From: WHTI01 sp963756365
Lineage (GTDB): Bacteria > Actinomycetota > CADDZG01 > WHSQ01
NCBI GenBank assembly: GCA_963756365.1
Contig: CAVWNF010000003.1
Coordinates: 186,001-250,000 of the forward strand
DNA: 64,000 nt
Reading direction: 5' to 3'
The notes under the pieces are model-generated. The model made no database searches, was not told the origin of the DNA, and was given only the letters and a program-made list of their open reading frames with translations. A program made the translations under genes and the position numbers. How positions within the stretch are numbered: the stretch's first letter is position 1; the number at the start of each line of letters is the position of its first letter. Of the stretch, positions 10,159 through 19,734 are shown in pieces.

Positions 10159-10452
10159 GATGAGAGCATCAATTTCAAGGGCCAGGAACTCGCCGAGCGG
10201 GATATCGACATCCTCGATTTCGAGCGCTCGTGGTGGAAGCACGCAGGCGTCAAGGAGCAGGCGATCAAAGAACGCTTCGACATGTCGGCAACCCGCTACT
10301 ACCAGCTCCTGAACGAGCTGATCGAGCTCCCCGCCGCCATCGCCTACGATCCGATCCTGGTGAAGCGTCTCCAACGACTCCGGACCTACCGCAAGCGCCA
10401 GCGCGTCGCTCGGTTGCTCGGTACGGAGTACGCGCCCAGCACCAAGCGATAG
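10156..10452 (+). CDS. DUF3263 family protein
   Basis: 98 residues, soluble and helical. The core contains ILDFERSWWKHAGVKEQAI and FDMSATRYYQLLNELI, the signature of this small actinobacterial family; the middle resembles a helix-turn-helix, so a DNA-binding role is possible but unproven. It is followed by a LytR_C-domain membrane protein, the pairing commonly seen in Actinomycetota. Confidence 0.85.
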   Translation: MDESINFKGQELAERDIDILDFERSWWKHAGVKEQAIKERFDMSATRYYQLLNELIELPAAIAYDPILVKRLQRLRTYRKRQRVARLLGTEYAPSTKR

Positions 10453-10464
10453 TTTCTCGCCCAT

Positions 10465-10995
10465 ATGGGGCGCCACTCTTCCTCAGAGCGCTGGCCATTG
10501 GTTCGGTCATTCCTGGCGTGGGCCTTGCCGTGGCTGGTCGTTGCCGTCGTAGTGGCGGGGGCCGTTTGGGTCGCGGTTGATACGGTCGGCGGCGATGAGG
10601 CTGCAGCGCCGAGCGCCCCCTCTCCGACCCCGACCGAAACGCCCCTGGAAGAGCCGACCACGCAGCCGACCCCGGTGGAAACATCGAAAGGCGCCGACGA
10701 CCCGCTGGTCTCGTACGAAGGCATCACCGCTCAGGTCCTCAACGCGACCGGCGGCGTCGAGGGCGCTGCTCAGCGCATGGCCGACCGACTAGCCAAGCTC
10801 GGGTTCGACATCGTGGCGATCGATACTGCGCTGGGCGCGTTCGAAACCACAACCGTCTACTGGGGCTCGCCCCAGGTCCGTGACGTCGCCGAAACCCTGG
10901 CGGCCGACAACGGATGGGTAGCAGCGAAGAAACCGGATGATCTCTCCTCGGATGTCCAACTCCATGTCATCGTCGGCAAGGACGAAGCTGGCTGA
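10465..10995 (+). CDS. Membrane-anchored LytR_C domain protein
   Basis: 176 residues. One N-terminal transmembrane helix (about residues 14-32) is followed by a Thr/Pro/Glu-rich linker (PSPTPTETPLEEPTTQP) and an extracytoplasmic LytR_C-like domain (GITAQVLNATGGVEGAAQ to the C-terminus). Probably an envelope protein; no catalytic motif is visible. Its TGA stop abuts the opposite-strand permease stop in the palindrome TGATCA (10993-10998), leaving no room for a terminator. Confidence 0.78.
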   Translation: MGRHSSSERWPLVRSFLAWALPWLVVAVVVAGAVWVAVDTVGGDEAAAPSAPSPTPTETPLEEPTTQPTPVETSKGADDPLVSYEGITAQVLNATGGVEGAAQRMADRLAKLGFDIVAIDTALGAFETTTVYWGSPQVRDVAETLAADNGWVAAKKPDDLSSDVQLHVIVGKDEAG

Positions 10996-13539
10996 TCATT
11001 CGGTGCTGATAGCGCGGAGCACGTCGATCTTCGCTGCTCGGCGTGCGGGAAGCACCGCTGCCAGAACCCCAGCAAGGCCCGCTATCACGACGTAGAACAG
11101 CAGTGACCCGAACGGGATCTCGAGCGCGGTGATGCCCTGATCGGATAGCGCGATGACCATCGCCCATCCGAAGAAGATGCCGATGGCGAGCCCGAGGACT
11201 GCGCCGAGTACGGCGACGATCACCGATTCCCAGCGGATCATCCGTTTTACCTGAACCCGCGCCATCCCGATCGCCCGAAGCATGCCGATCTCGCGGGTTC
11301 TCTCGAAGATCGACAGGGCGAGGGTGTTCACGATCCCGATGAACGCGATGATCAACGCGAGTCCGAGGAGAGCAGAGACCAGTCCAAGTAGTTGATCGAT
11401 CTGCTCTTCCTGAGATCTCAGATACTCGGTCTTGTTCTGAACCTCGACGTTCGGGAACGCTTCCAACTCGCTGTCCACGGTACTTCTCAGCGACTCGGGG
11501 CTCGTGCCCTCTGTCCCCAGGATCAGAACCACGAAATCCTGTTGAGTGACGAACGCATCCTCGAACTGACTGAGGCCCATCACGTAGTTGCCCGCGAGGG
11601 GATTGCGTTCGTAGATCCCCTTGATCTCGAAGTCCCCCGCTGGTGATGACTGGAACTCCATCGTTATCGTGTCACCGAGGGTCCATCCGTTGGTGTCCGC
11701 CTCTTGCTCGCTAACGAGAACGCCGGATGACGCTGCATCTGCCACCTCGCCGCTGATCATGTCGAACGTCAGAACGTCGCCTGCGGCAGTCAGCTCTGCC
11801 GCCTCGACGGACACTGTCTTGCCGTCGATCCTGGCTTGCCCCGCCCTGAATCCCACTGCAGTCTCAACCCCGTCCAGGCCACCGACCGTGGCGGCTACCT
11901 CGGGACTGAATCCTGTGAAGCTCTTGGACTGGACGATCAGATCGAAGTTGGTCGAACCGTCGATCAGCTCACTGGTCGACGCTTTGATAGAGGACGCGAA
12001 CACGGTCACGAATCCAACCAGCGCGACTCCGATCATCAGCGCAGCCGCGGTCGACGCGGTGCGCTTGGGATTCCTCATCGAGTTGTCGCGCGCTATGCGT
12101 CCCGGTACGTTGAACCATCTGGCGAAGGGTGCTCCGATGCCGCGCGCCAACGGCACTGCAAGTACTGGCGCTACAGCCGCCACCCCCCCGAACACGAGCA
12201 GGGCACCGAGACCAACCGACTGGACCGCGTCGTCCCCGCCTCGGAAGAGACCGAAGAAGAGGAGCGCTACCCCCACAACGAGGATGACGAGCCCACCGAC
12301 GATCCGCTTCTTGCCGGCGCTCGAGGGCACAACGTAGTCCTCGCGCATCGCAGCGACCGGTGGAACCTTGGTCGCCCTCCTAGCGGGAGCGATCGAAGCC
12401 ATGACCGTTACTCCGATACCGATAAGCGGCGGGATCAGGTAGGTCTTGGCGCTGATCACGAGGGGACCGCTTGGCAGTTCCAGGCCGAACGCGGTGAGAA
12501 GTTTCTGGAGCCCCAGAGCGACGAGGATCCCGAATCCGATCCCGACGATAGAGGCGAACAGTCCCGTGATCACGGCCTCGGCCACGATCGACGTCATCAC
12601 CTGCCGCCGGCTCGCACCGATGGCTCGGAGCAGGGCGAGTTCCCGTGTTCTCTGCGCAACGATGATCGAGAAGGTGTTGGCGATGATGAACGAACCGACG
12701 AACAGCGCGATGAACGCGAACGCGAGCAGCGCGGTGCTGAAGAACGAGAGACCCTCCTTGAGCTGCTCGCTGTTCTCCGCGGTGACCTGGTTTCCGGTTG
12801 CGACGTCGTACTCGTTGCCGATCGCGTCGGCGATCCTGTCTTGGAGCTCCCGCGGAGAGACGCCCGGCTCAGAGGTCACATCCACGGTGTCCAACAGTCC
12901 CTCTTTATCGAAGAGCTCTTGGGCGGTGTCGACATCGAAGACGGCCAGCGTTGCGCCGGCTAGGTTGTCCAAGGCGCCGAATCCCACCACCCCGGAGAGG
13001 GTGAACTCCCGCTGGGGCCCCTTCGTGATGACCTTCACCGTATCGCCGACGACGAAGCCGTTCGCTTCGGCCGTGCGAGCATCCATCGCGACCTCATCGT
13101 CTCCATCGGGAGCGCTGCCGCTTCGAAGGGTCAGCGGATTTAGGTCATCCACGTTCCCCCAAGAAACCCCCAGCGTCGGTGGGCCGGTCGGGATGATCGC
13201 CTCGCCACCCTTGTCAACGAAGGCAGCGATCCCGGACACGGAACCTTCCGCCTCGTTAACTCCGTCCACCCCTCTCACCTGCTCGAGCAGTTCCTCGGGG
13301 AGGGGTGGCCTCTCGTCCGGCTGTTCCTGACCCGCGCTGACCTCGAACGTCTGGGCTCCCCGCACCGTGACGTCCACCCCGGAGTACACATTCTGGAAGA
13401 GGTTGTCGAAGGTTGAGTTGAGGGTGTCGGAAAGGACATAGGTGCCAGCGACGAAGGAAACTCCAAGCACGATCGAGAGCGCCGTCATCAGGAGCCTCAG
13501 CTTGTGCGAGATGAGACTGCGGAGGGTTGCTTTCAGCAT
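10996..13539 (-). CDS. ABC transporter permease with two FtsX domains (MacB/LolC-like)
   Basis: 847 residues. The N-terminus shows a membrane helix ([21 protein letters not shown]) and a large extracytoplasmic domain, followed by an FtsX domain with three helices, a second long external domain and a C-terminal FtsX domain ([20 protein letters not shown], then two more helices). The [20 protein letters not shown] and [19 protein letters not shown] segments are the cytoplasmic coupling loops expected of this fold. Such single-chain permeases export lipoproteins, peptides or drugs using mechanical energy from the ATPase. The partner ATPase is 3 nt upstream in the same direction. Substrate unknown. 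Confidence 0.9.
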   Translation of the reverse strand: MLKATLRSLISHKLRLLMTALSIVLGVSFVAGTYVLSDTLNSTFDNLFQNVYSGVDVTVRGAQTFEVSAGQEQPDERPPLPEELLEQVRGVDGVNEAEGSVSGIAAFVDKGGEAIIPTGPPTLGVSWGNVDDLNPLTLRSGSAPDGDDEVAMDARTAEANGFVVGDTVKVITKGPQREFTLSGVVGFGALDNLAGATLAVFDVDTAQELFDKEGLLDTVDVTSEPGVSPRELQDRIADAIGNEYDVATGNQVTAENSEQLKEGLSFFSTALLAFAFIALFVGSFIIANTFSIIVAQRTRELALLRAIGASRRQVMTSIVAEAVITGLFASIVGIGFGILVALGLQKLLTAFGLELPSGPLVISAKTYLIPPLIGIGVTVMASIAPARRATKVPPVAAMREDYVVPSSAGKKRIVGGLVILVVGVALLFFGLFRGGDDAVQSVGLGALLVFGGVAAVAPVLAVPLARGIGAPFARWFNVPGRIARDNSMRNPKRTASTAAALMIGVALVGFVTVFASSIKASTSELIDGSTNFDLIVQSKSFTGFSPEVAATVGGLDGVETAVGFRAGQARIDGKTVSVEAAELTAAGDVLTFDMISGEVADAASSGVLVSEQEADTNGWTLGDTITMEFQSSPAGDFEIKGIYERNPLAGNYVMGLSQFEDAFVTQQDFVVLILGTEGTSPESLRSTVDSELEAFPNVEVQNKTEYLRSQEEQIDQLLGLVSALLGLALIIAFIGIVNTLALSIFERTREIGMLRAIGMARVQVKRMIRWESVIVAVLGAVLGLAIGIFFGWAMVIALSDQGITALEIPFGSLLFYVVIAGLAGVLAAVLPARRAAKIDVLRAISTE

Positions 13540-13542
13540 CTC

Positions 13543-14289
13543 CTAGACCTCCAGGTGCTTCATCCGCTCGAGAACGGTGTCGGCGGTGGGGTCGTTCATC
13601 TGATCGACGATCCGTCCGTCCGACAGGAACACGACACGGCTCCGCGTAACTGGCAGCAACAGCATCGTGGGTAACCATGACGATCGTTTGCCCCAGCTCG
13701 TCGACCGAGCGCTTGAGGAAGGCGAGAACCTCTGAGGACGACGCGGAGTCGAGGTTCCCCGTCGGTTCGTCGGCGAAGATGATCGCGGGGCGGCTCACGA
13801 GTGCCCGGGCAGCAGCTACGCGTCTGTTGCTGTCCTCCCGATAGTTCGTTGGGACGATGCGATAGTCGATCACCCAGACCGATAGCACCGATCACTTCGT
13901 CGAACCATGCTTGGTCGGGCTTGCGCCCGGCGATGTCGAGCGGAAGGGTGATGTTGTCAGCCGCCGACATCGACGGAAGAAGGTTGAATGCTTGAAAGAT
14001 GAACCCGACCTTGTCGCGCCTGAGCTGTGTCAGTGCCTTGTCCTTGAGAGCAGTCAGGTCGGTTTCGTCGATGAAAACCTTGCCACTCGTAGGTGAGTCG
14101 AGCCCGGCCATGCAATGCATAAGGGTCGACTTCCCCGATCCGGATGGGCCCATGATCGCTGTGAACCCACCGACCTCAAGGGAGAGATCGACCCCTTTCG
14201 AGCGCGTCCACTGCGGTTGGTCCGGAGCCAAAGGTCTTGACCAATGACTCTGCTCTGGCCGCGTATCGAGTCGGTGATGAGCCGGTCAT
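13543..14289 (-). CDS. ABC transporter ATP-binding protein, LolD/MacB type (three frameshifts)
   Basis: Reads as a full ATPase only across three frame changes. From ATG at 14289: [17 protein letters not shown], a shift near 14193-14200, then [16 protein letters not shown] with Walker [10 protein letters not shown], the Q-loop FQAFNLL and the signature LSGGQQQ. An extra base at 13823 precedes RVAAARAL and the Walker B segment [13 protein letters not shown], with the H-loop VTHD. Another extra base near 13640 comes before [13 protein letters not shown] and the end HLEV. Each is fixed by deleting one base. Its permease is intact. Probably one functional gene in a locally poor consensus; a real pseudogene is possible. 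Confidence 0.82.
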
Positions 14290-14312
14290 CGATGCGTCTC
14301 CCTTCCCGTCGG

Positions 14313-15107
14313 TCACGACTGTTCGAGACTCAGTTCCAACTTGAGATTCAGGGTCCCGGTGATGGGCAAGCCGCCTTGCGGGACAGCCCGAACTTCGAAA
14401 CGTCCGTCGGTCACCGATGTGGCCGACCGAAGCAGCCCCGTACCGATATCGAACCGTGCCGAGGTCGATGTCTCGGCCGATCCCGTTAGCTCGGCTTCAC
14501 CCTGGGGCAATCCCGTCGTCCACACAAGGGGGCCGCCGCCCTCGTACTGGATCTGGGCGATGTCTCCCTCGGCATCGACGGACAGACGCCGGAGCACGCC
14601 ATCGGTGGTGATCTTCTGGAACACCTTCCCGAGTTGGACCTCTTGCCGCGACCGCCACCGGTCACCCAGTCCAACCTTCTCGAGGGGGAGAGGGGGCCTG
14701 AAAGTGCCGATGAAACTGAGTTCGTCCGGACGCAGCTCTGCGGCGGGCACACCGTCAACGTCGATAACTTCTCTGACCTCTCCGTTAGACCCGATCAACA
14801 GAGTGAACGATCGATCGACGGAACCGGGTGATGGAAGCCCACGCTCCTCGACCTCGAGGGGGTGCATGGTCACTGCCACGACCGCGCCGTCGTCGTCTTC
14901 CGAGATAGTCGTTTCCGTGATCTCGAAGCGGATCCGGTACGAGCCCTCGCCTTCGCCACCGAGGTCCCATCGAGCGTGAGCGTTCGCTGTCATGAGATAG
15001 ACGTGCACGCTGCCTTCGTCGTAGCGGTAGGCAAGCGAGATCTCCTCGGGGCGGCATGACGCGCCTACCAGAAGAAGTGCGATACATGCGAGGGCCCGGG
15101 ATCTCAC
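14313..15107 (-). CDS. Putative lipoprotein, family not recognised
   Basis: 264 residues. The signal peptide MRSRALACIALLLVGASC ends in a lipobox (VGAS|C), so it should be lipid-anchored. The body is beta-rich with no catalytic motif that I recognise. It lies just upstream of the ABC ATPase in the same direction (23 nt gap), so it may be an accessory component of that exporter or one of its cargoes. The GTG start is preceded at 7 nt by TAAACT on the same strand, suggesting a leaderless transcript. Confidence 0.7.
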   Translation of the reverse strand: MRSRALACIALLLVGASCRPEEISLAYRYDEGSVHVYLMTANAHARWDLGGEGEGSYRIRFEITETTISEDDDGAVVAVTMHPLEVEERGLPSPGSVDRSFTLLIGSNGEVREVIDVDGVPAAELRPDELSFIGTFRPPLPLEKVGLGDRWRSRQEVQLGKVFQKITTDGVLRRLSVDAEGDIAQIQYEGGGPLVWTTGLPQGEAELTGSAETSTSARFDIGTGLLRSATSVTDGRFEVRAVPQGGLPITGTLNLKLELSLEQS

Positions 15108-15114
15108 TTGTCCG

Positions 15115-15124
15115 AGTTTAGGGT
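15115..15124. promoter_or_regulatory. Overlapping divergent -10 boxes (lipoprotein / otsB)
   Basis: On the minus strand TAAACT occupies 15120-15115, 7 nt from the lipoprotein GTG. On the plus strand TAGGGT occupies 15119-15124, 6 nt from the otsB GTG. The two boxes share the central TA, so one 10-bp site could serve two divergent leaderless transcripts. Confidence 0.45.
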
Positions 15125-15130
15125 GGCTCT

Positions 15131-15931
15131 GTGGATGCAGATATCACGGCCCCATTCCTGGAATCCCCGGCGACTGCAGGATTGTTCTTCGATTTCGACG
15201 GCACACTTTCCGATCTCGTCGATCGCCCGTCGGACGCGCGGCCCGTCGCCGGAGCGAAAGGTGCCCTGACCGCCCTGGGGCAGAGGTTCCGCTTGGTTGC
15301 GATCGTCTCCGGGCGAGGTGCCGGAGAGTTACTGAGCTGGCTCGGAGATGGGATCGAGATCTGGGGGGTACACGGCGCCGAGCGCACGAGCGAGGGCGCG
15401 GTGATCCTTTCCGAGAGAGCCGAGCCATACCGAGAGCTGATCGCGAGAGTCAGACAAGACGCTGCCCGCCGGGTTCAAGACCTTGACCTTCCCGGGGTCA
15501 TCGTGGAGGACAAGGGCGTGATGTTCGTCCTTCACTATCGAGCGGCCACCGACCAGGCGGGAGCGGCGGCGGCCCTCGAAGGTCTCGCCCGTGAACTTGC
15601 CGAGGGATATGGGATCACGGCTTCTGCCCACAAGATGGCCATCGAATTTAGGCCCCCGGTCGAGTTTTCGAAGTCGCAGGTGCTCCTTCAGCGGTCGCGG
15701 GAAGCGGGATTGAAAGCGGCGGCATTCGTCGGAGACGACGTGGTGGATCTCCCGGGGTTCGACGCTCTGGATCAACTCGCCAAGGAGGGCCTCTCGACAC
15801 TTCGGGTGGCCGTCGCCTCGGATGACGCCCCGAGCGAATTGCTCGAGCGCGCCGATCTCAGACTGGAGGGCACCGCGGGGGTTGTCAGATGGATGGAGTC
15901 GCTGGCGTCAGGGGCGCCTCACCCCGGCTGA
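15131..15931 (+). CDS. otsB: Trehalose-6-phosphate phosphatase-like HAD hydrolase
   Basis: 266 residues. HAD motif I is FFDFDGTLSDL (nucleophile Asp), motif II IVSGR, and motif IV VGDDVVD; a C2-type cap lies between. This matches OtsB, which dephosphorylates trehalose 6-phosphate. The GTG start is placed by the TAGGGT box six bases upstream. It converges on the GT20 gene with a 47-bp overlap of the two 3' ends, which supports a shared pathway although they are not in one operon. Confidence 0.88.
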   Translation: MDADITAPFLESPATAGLFFDFDGTLSDLVDRPSDARPVAGAKGALTALGQRFRLVAIVSGRGAGELLSWLGDGIEIWGVHGAERTSEGAVILSERAEPYRELIARVRQDAARRVQDLDLPGVIVEDKGVMFVLHYRAATDQAGAAAALEGLARELAEGYGITASAHKMAIEFRPPVEFSKSQVLLQRSREAGLKAAAFVGDDVVDLPGFDALDQLAKEGLSTLRVAVASDDAPSELLERADLRLEGTAGVVRWMESLASGAPHPG

Positions 15932-17357
15932 TCGCTTCCAGGTCTTCGAGCTGTGCTTCGATCCAATCGCTGGGCTTACTTCTCTCGACCTTCGCTCTGA
16001 GCGATCCAGCGCGCCGCGATCTCTCGGCGGCGTCCATCTCGATGGCGAGTTCAAGGGCGCGCGCCGTTTGTTCGAGATCGAGTGGGTCCTCGATAACCAC
16101 CGCTTCGTCGCCCAATTCCGCGTGCGATCCGGCACCCTTGGAAAGGACGAGGACACCGTTCCTTTCGTTCACGGCCGGGCCTTCCTTCGACACGAGATTC
16201 ATCCCGTCCATGATCGAGTTGACGAGCAGCACGTCGTAGACGCGCAGCGCACCCAAGGTCCTGTCGTAGTCGTCCTTGAGGAACAGACGGATCGAATCCG
16301 GGTGACGGTCGTTCACCTCGGCAACCGCCTGCTGGATACGGTCGGCGTGGTCCCTGTATTCGGGCATCGACTGTCGCGACGGGTAGAGACAGGCGACGAA
16401 GTGAACCTCGCCGCTCAGATCCGGTCGTCGGTCCAGCAGGAGACCGAACGCCTCGAACCCCCGGACGATGTTCTTCGAGGGCTCCGTGCGATCTGCCCGC
16501 ACTATCAAGGGCCCGTCGGCATCCTCCCTGAATCGTTCAGCCCACCCGGATGCTTTCGCTTCGCTTGCCCGGTCCTGGATCTGCCCCGCGTCGATCGGGA
16601 TCGGGTACGACCTGACCCACGTCTTCCGCCCACCGTGGACCACCGTGCCGGTAGCCCTATCGACCTCAGCTCCGATCTCCTCACAGCACCGGAAGAACGC
16701 GTCGCACCAGGGGGGTACGTGGAAGCCCAGCAGGTCGGCGCCGAGCATCCCCTCGATGATCATCCGGGGAACTGGCGCGGGGCAGCGATCGAGTCCTTTG
16801 GGACCGCAGAACGAGGAGTGGGTGAAGTGCGAGATCGTGTGCTCGTCACCGAGGCTCCTGAGGTGTCCAGGTGCGGTCGCCAGGTGATAGTCCTGGAACA
16901 GGACGAGCGCATCCGGAGCCGCGGTCTCGAGGACCTTCCGGGCGAACATCTCGTTAACCGGCTCGTACGCCTCGTTCCACGCTCGAAGCTCTTCGTCCCC
17001 GAAACGGTCGATCCCTAGTTCGTCCCACAGGCAGTGGTTGGCGAACCACAACATGCGATTCGAAACGTCGTTGTAGTAGAGGTCGTAGGTCTCGGGATCG
17101 ATGTCGACCATCTCGATCGGATAGCCGAGTTGCTCACGAAGCTGGGGCACGATCCCTGCGTGGAGCGCCTCCCGGTCGATGTCGGACGCCGCTGCTGCGA
17201 TCCACACCGCGTGATCGTGAAGCCTCCGCGCTACGGGGTCGAGCGCTCCCGCGAGCCCCCCGGCCCCTCGCTTGGTGTCAAAGGTGCCATCCGCGGCCCT
17301 CGTGAACGACACAGGGCCGCGGTTCGAGACTAGGACGATGTTCACCTGATCACTCAT
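15885..17357 (-). CDS. otsA: GT20 family glycosyltransferase, trehalose-6-phosphate synthase-like
   Basis: 490 residues, full GT-B length. The N-terminus SNRGPVSF and the GAGGLAGAL glycine loop are GT20 features, and the C-terminal donor-binding region contains VNSIMDGMNLVSKEGPAV. However, the usual HDYHL is QDYHL here and the following FLHIPFP-type segment is FTHSSFCGP, so the acceptor side is diverged. Trehalose 6-phosphate is the most likely product given the neighbouring OtsB, but glucosylglycerol phosphate or another phospho-glycoside is possible. TAAGGT (17367-17372 on this strand) and a weak GGAG precede the ATG. Confidence 0.82.
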   Translation of the reverse strand: MSDQVNIVLVSNRGPVSFTRAADGTFDTKRGAGGLAGALDPVARRLHDHAVWIAAAASDIDREALHAGIVPQLREQLGYPIEMVDIDPETYDLYYNDVSNRMLWFANHCLWDELGIDRFGDEELRAWNEAYEPVNEMFARKVLETAAPDALVLFQDYHLATAPGHLRSLGDEHTISHFTHSSFCGPKGLDRCPAPVPRMIIEGMLGADLLGFHVPPWCDAFFRCCEEIGAEVDRATGTVVHGGRKTWVRSYPIPIDAGQIQDRASEAKASGWAERFREDADGPLIVRADRTEPSKNIVRGFEAFGLLLDRRPDLSGEVHFVACLYPSRQSMPEYRDHADRIQQAVAEVNDRHPDSIRLFLKDDYDRTLGALRVYDVLLVNSIMDGMNLVSKEGPAVNERNGVLVLSKGAGSHAELGDEAVVIEDPLDLEQTARALELAIEMDAAERSRRAGSLRAKVERSKPSDWIEAQLEDLEAISRGEAPLTPATPSI

Positions 17358-17431
17358 TAGCTCCGTACCTTAAGGGGGACATCCGTTGGGAATTTGACGT
17401 GCGGGAGCGGTGGAACTCCTCCGGGGCCGGG

Positions 17432-17446
17432 CATACTGAGTACGTG
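17432..17446 (+). promoter_or_regulatory. -10 box placed for a leaderless AI-2E-family mRNA
   Basis: CATACT (17432-17437), GAGTAC, then GTG at 17444. The spacer GAGTAC is identical to that between TAGGCT and the GTG of gpgS on the other strand. Confidence 0.45.
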
Positions 17447-18568
17447 CCTGAGCCACTACCTCCTCCAACGCACGCGGGCGAGAGACTTCGCCGCTGGGGG
17501 GTCGCGTCCTGGTCCCTGATCGGCATCATCATCCTGCTGGGACTGCTCTTCTGGGCACTCCTCAAGATCCGGGTGATCTTCGCTCCGATGGTTTTGGCGC
17601 TGCTCGTCATCTACATCCTGAACCCCCCGATCACCTGGCTCGAAGGACGGGGTCTTAACCGCGCGGTAGCGGCGATCGGCGTTTATCTGGCGGTCGCTGC
17701 GATCATCGTGGGACTCGGCTTCCTGCTGACGCCGTTCGTCGCGTCTCAAGTCGACCAGTTCGGGGACGATTGGCCCGAGTTCCGATCCGAGATCGTCGCG
17801 TTCACGGAGGACACAGCCGCTTCCCTCGAAGATCGCTTCGGGGTCGATCTGGATACCTCTGGCATCTCGTGCATCCTCGGTGATGCCCAGCGCGTCGACG
17901 GGCGTGACTGTGATCACGTAGCAGAGGTGTTCAAGGAGCAGATCGCTGGAAGCACTTCTCGGATCACGCGCTGGGGACTTACGGTGCTCGAGGGTCTGCT
18001 CGTGTTCATCCTTGCCCCGCTGCTCGCCCTGTACCTACTGATCGATCTCCCTCACCTGAAGCGCGACCTCGTCAACCTGTTCCCCGAGCGCCACCGGCCC
18101 GAGGCTGTCGACCTCGGACAGAAGATCGCGAAGGCGGTCGGCGGGTTCTTCCGGGGCCAGTTACTCGTCGCCCTCGCGGTCGGGGTGATGTCTGCCATCG
18201 GATTCAAGATCATCGGTCTGAAGTTCTGGCTTCTGATCGGTGCTATCGCCGGATTCTTCAACCTGATCCCGCTCGTGGGTCCGTTCATCGGTGGGGGACT
18301 GGGGTTCCTCGTCGGTGTGGTGACGGGTGGGGTCGGGCTCGGGGTCCAGGCTGCCTTCGTTGAGCTGGTGGTGCAACAACTGGACAACCACATAATCAGC
18401 CCACAGGTCATGAAGCGGACGGTCCGTCTTCACCCAGCCACGGTGATGATCGCCCTGCTCGCGGGTGGCGCGCTCGCTGGGTTCTGGGGAGTGCTGCTGG
18501 GCGTTCCCGCGGTTGCCGTGGGGAAGATCCTGCTCGGCCATCTATGGGCGACCCGCTGTCCTCGGTGA
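17444..18568 (+). CDS. AI-2E family transporter (PerM/YdiK-like permease)
   Basis: 374 residues from GTG 17444; an in-frame GTG at 17399 would add 15 residues but has no better support. About eight transmembrane helices in the family pattern: two at the N-terminus, a long external segment (about residues 100-180), then a cluster including GLKFWLLIGAIAGFFNLIPL with the family signature NLIPLVGPFIGGG, and a final helix pair. Members export small molecules or act as ion antiporters; the substrate cannot be predicted. The gene is convergent with gpgS. Confidence 0.85.
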   Translation: MPEPLPPPTHAGERLRRWGVASWSLIGIIILLGLLFWALLKIRVIFAPMVLALLVIYILNPPITWLEGRGLNRAVAAIGVYLAVAAIIVGLGFLLTPFVASQVDQFGDDWPEFRSEIVAFTEDTAASLEDRFGVDLDTSGISCILGDAQRVDGRDCDHVAEVFKEQIAGSTSRITRWGLTVLEGLLVFILAPLLALYLLIDLPHLKRDLVNLFPERHRPEAVDLGQKIAKAVGGFFRGQLLVALAVGVMSAIGFKIIGLKFWLLIGAIAGFFNLIPLVGPFIGGGLGFLVGVVTGGVGLGVQAAFVELVVQQLDNHIISPQVMKRTVRLHPATVMIALLAGGALAGFWGVLLGVPAVAVGKILLGHLWATRCPR

Positions 18569-18637
18569 GGACGTCACTCCATTCACTCACCACCACCGCC
18601 CCACGTCGTCGGGCGAGGCTGAAAGGAAGGGATCTCC

Positions 18638-19603
18638 CTAGTCGGTCACGGTGCACATCGGTGGTCTGACGACGAGAGGTCGCGTGGAAGGCATCGGGGC
18701 TGGCCCGTCTGCTCCGGGCATGAACTGGATCAACTCCGTCGGCAGGGCGTCACGCACAGCGAGTTTCCCGATGCTTTCGAGTTTCGTGAAGAAGGCGTGC
18801 ATGATCTCGTGGGACATACGCCCGAGTTCGAACGTGTCCCTGTTCCGGTGAACCCGGAGTCCCAGATCGACTTGCGCGAGCGCGTCCAGCGAGAACCGCT
18901 CAACGAAGTCGATCAGAAGACCGATCTCGACGGCGTATCCGGTGAAGAAGGGCAACTGGACGAGAGCGCTCCTCCGTCCCGCGTACTCCCCCGATAGGGG
19001 TTGGACGAGACCCGTGAGTGGTGGGTAGAGGAGATGCACGAGAGGACGAACGACTAACTCGGTGACACGTCCCCCGGACGCGACAGGTTCCGGAACGCCC
19101 TGGATGTGACGTCGATAGAAACCCTTGGTCAACAGGATCTCGTCATCGAGGAAGAACGGCGTGATGAGGTTCGTAACGAAACAAGGATCGAAGTTCGTCA
19201 CGTCGGAATCGAGCCACACGATGATGTCCTCGTCTGCCACCGCGAGTGACTTCCACAGCGCTTCGCCCTTCCCGGGGTGATCGCCCTGGTCGGGGAGCAC
19301 ATCCGCAGAGCGATACACGGTTGCCCCGGCCGCGCTGGCCACCTCGCTGGTGTCGTCGGAGGAACCCGAGTCGATGACGATCAGCCGGTCCACGAGGTCG
19401 GATCGATCCATCAGCTCTCGAGAGATCGTCGAGCAGATCGCTCCGATCGTCGGCGCCTCGTTCAACGCAGGGAGACAGACGGCGATCGTCTGGTTGGTGG
19501 ATTTCTTGCGAGCAACGAGCTCATCGAGATCGATCCGAGAGGCCTCGAAGGTCCTTCGGTCGAACCACGTTCCGATTAGAGGTTGCGGGGTTGGTTGGCG
19601 CAC
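18638..19603 (-). CDS. gpgS: Glucosyl-3-phosphoglycerate synthase
   Basis: 321 residues, GT-A fold, family GT81. It transfers glucose to 3-phosphoglycerate, giving the precursor of glucosylglycerate and of methylglucose lipopolysaccharide. Visible motifs are the nucleotide-binding start CLPALNEAPTIGAI, the DSGSSDDT loop, HPGKGEALWKSL, the metal-binding LDSDVTNF (DSD triad) and the acceptor-site region PLSGEYAGRR. The GTG start is preceded by TAGGCT and six bases. Lies among trehalose-type genes, indicating a compatible-solute or storage-glycan neighbourhood. Confidence 0.9.
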   Translation of the reverse strand: MRQPTPQPLIGTWFDRRTFEASRIDLDELVARKKSTNQTIAVCLPALNEAPTIGAICSTISRELMDRSDLVDRLIVIDSGSSDDTSEVASAAGATVYRSADVLPDQGDHPGKGEALWKSLAVADEDIIVWLDSDVTNFDPCFVTNLITPFFLDDEILLTKGFYRRHIQGVPEPVASGGRVTELVVRPLVHLLYPPLTGLVQPLSGEYAGRRSALVQLPFFTGYAVEIGLLIDFVERFSLDALAQVDLGLRVHRNRDTFELGRMSHEIMHAFFTKLESIGKLAVRDALPTELIQFMPGADGPAPMPSTRPLVVRPPMCTVTD

Positions 19604-19615
19604 GTACTCAGCCTA
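19601..19615 (-). promoter_or_regulatory. -10 box placed for a leaderless gpgS mRNA
   Basis: On the minus strand TAGGCT (19615-19610), GAGTAC, then GTG (19603-19601). A possible TTGATG -35 lies 19 bp further upstream. Confidence 0.45.
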
Positions 19616-19734
19616 TTCGGGCACGAGGACTAGGCATCAAGCTCGTGAGTGACCATGCCGATAACCCGAGAAAGGGGACGAGATATACCCGAACGGGGAG
19701 AGGGTCACAGTTGGGAAAGAGGTCTAATCAAGTC

